5,102 bases of DNA from Syntrophobacterales bacterium (GTDB lineage: Bacteria; Desulfobacterota; Syntrophobacteria; BM002): contig JAUVTM010000160.1 in NCBI GenBank assembly GCA_030601545.1, positions 1 to 5,102 on the forward strand. The letters are read 5' to 3'. A program made the translations under genes and the position numbers. The notes below the pieces were generated by a model that worked only from the letters and a program-made list of their open reading frames with translations, ran no database searches and had not been told where the DNA came from. This document shows positions 4,663 through 5,102 of this stretch, piece by piece (positions within the stretch are counted from its first letter, which is position 1; each line of letters starts with the position of its first letter).

Positions 4663-5102
4663 ATGAACTCACCATCACCGGGTTCAGATAGTCGGTCTGG
4701 CCGCAGGTTTTTCCTGAAGCAGTTTGGCGTCTTTGCTCTGCTTTTGGGATACCCGGCGTGGGCCTGGGGTTTTGTCCGAGAACATTTCCCCATTACACTG
4801 GCAAAAAACTCCTCCGAGCCTACCAAAAAGAAGGAGTTAGATGTGACTGATAAAGTTGTAAGAAGCGATGAAGAATGGCGCCGGATGCTAACTCCGGAGC
4901 AATTCAGGATTACGCGGAGAAAAGGCACTGAACCACCATTTAGTGGCAAATACCACAACTTCAAAGGGAAAGGTGTATATCAGTGTGTAGGATGTGATAA
5001 TCATTTATTCAGCTCGGATACCAAGTTTGACTCCGGCACGGGCTGGTCCAGCTTCTGGGAGCCGAGGTTCAAAAACAGCATCAGAACAGAAGCGGATAAC
5101 AG
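4663..5102 (+). CDS. msrB: Peptide-methionine (R)-S-oxide reductase MsrB with Tat signal, 3' partial
   Basis: The frame is open to the window edge and gives the first 146 residues. MsrB reduces the R-epimer of methionine sulfoxide in oxidised proteins. The N-terminus has GRRFFLK (13-19), close to the twin-arginine consensus S/T-R-R-x-F-L-K, then a hydrophobic stretch to about residue 36, so export of the folded enzyme by the Tat pathway is likely. From about residue 67 the SelR/MsrB domain begins (SDEEWRRMLTPEQFRITR), followed by YQC108-VGC111 (first half of the zinc site), LFSSDTKFDSGTGW and SSFWEP. The usual GWPSF reads GWSSF here, a mild change. The second zinc Cys pair and the catalytic Cys near the C-terminus lie beyond the window, so activity cannot be judged. 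It is alone on its strand here; a quinone- or thiol-based electron donor gene may follow but is not visible. Confidence 0.92.
   Translation, partial: MNSPSPGSDSRSGRRFFLKQFGVFALLLGYPAWAWGFVREHFPITLAKNSSEPTKKKELDVTDKVVRSDEEWRRMLTPEQFRITRRKGTEPPFSGKYHNFKGKGVYQCVGCDNHLFSSDTKFDSGTGWSSFWEPRFKNSIRTEADN

Noticed and set aside
4608..4964. 118-codon minus-strand frame opposite msrB
   Set aside because: It is antisense to a clear MsrB domain and encodes nothing recognisable, so it is a shadow frame.

Overview
The window holds five protein genes visible at ordinary size plus one very small one, in a chromosomal setting that looks bacterial, Gram-negative and environmental. An MltD-type periplasmic lytic transglycosylase and a twin-arginine signal on MsrB point to a Gram-negative cell. 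Mid-range GC, near-consensus Shine-Dalgarno sites and the general style of the genes are compatible with a delta-proteobacterium or Desulfobacterota-like organism, but that placement is only a guess. There is no phage, insertion sequence transposase, CRISPR array, tRNA or rRNA in the window.

Layout. Bases 6-419 (+) encode an ArsR-family winged-helix repressor with a C-x-C-x-C cluster. Next comes a 7-2-7 palindrome that looks like its operator, then a strong ribosome binding site and a 36-residue Cys-Lys peptide (511-621, +) carrying the same C-x-C-x-C spacing. A 14-bp-stem hairpin (658-714) separates this from a convergent MltD-like lytic transglycosylase with LysM (718-1860, -). After a 311-bp gap comes a UPF0173-type metallo-beta-lactamase-fold hydrolase (2172-2855, +). 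It converges on a UMF1/Atg22-like major facilitator transporter (2889-4184, -). The 478-bp gap upstream of the transporter contains a 192-bp nested foldback element (4247-4438) and several short palindromes. The window ends inside a Tat-exported MsrB methionine sulfoxide reductase (4663 to the edge, +), preceded by a Fur-box-like palindrome.

How the parts fit. Apart from the regulator and the small peptide, the genes are single transcription units with alternating strands and do not form a shared pathway. The most suggestive unit is the regulator-operator-peptide block: a thiol-rich sensor next to a thiol-rich, Lys-rich micropeptide, which I infer to be a small metal- or metalloid-responsive system. 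The second point of interest is that the two intergenic hairpins, about 3.6 kb apart, share a related loop-side sequence (10 of 12 bases in the core), which suggests a dispersed foldback repeat family. Everything about function here is read from sequence motifs; no searches were run.
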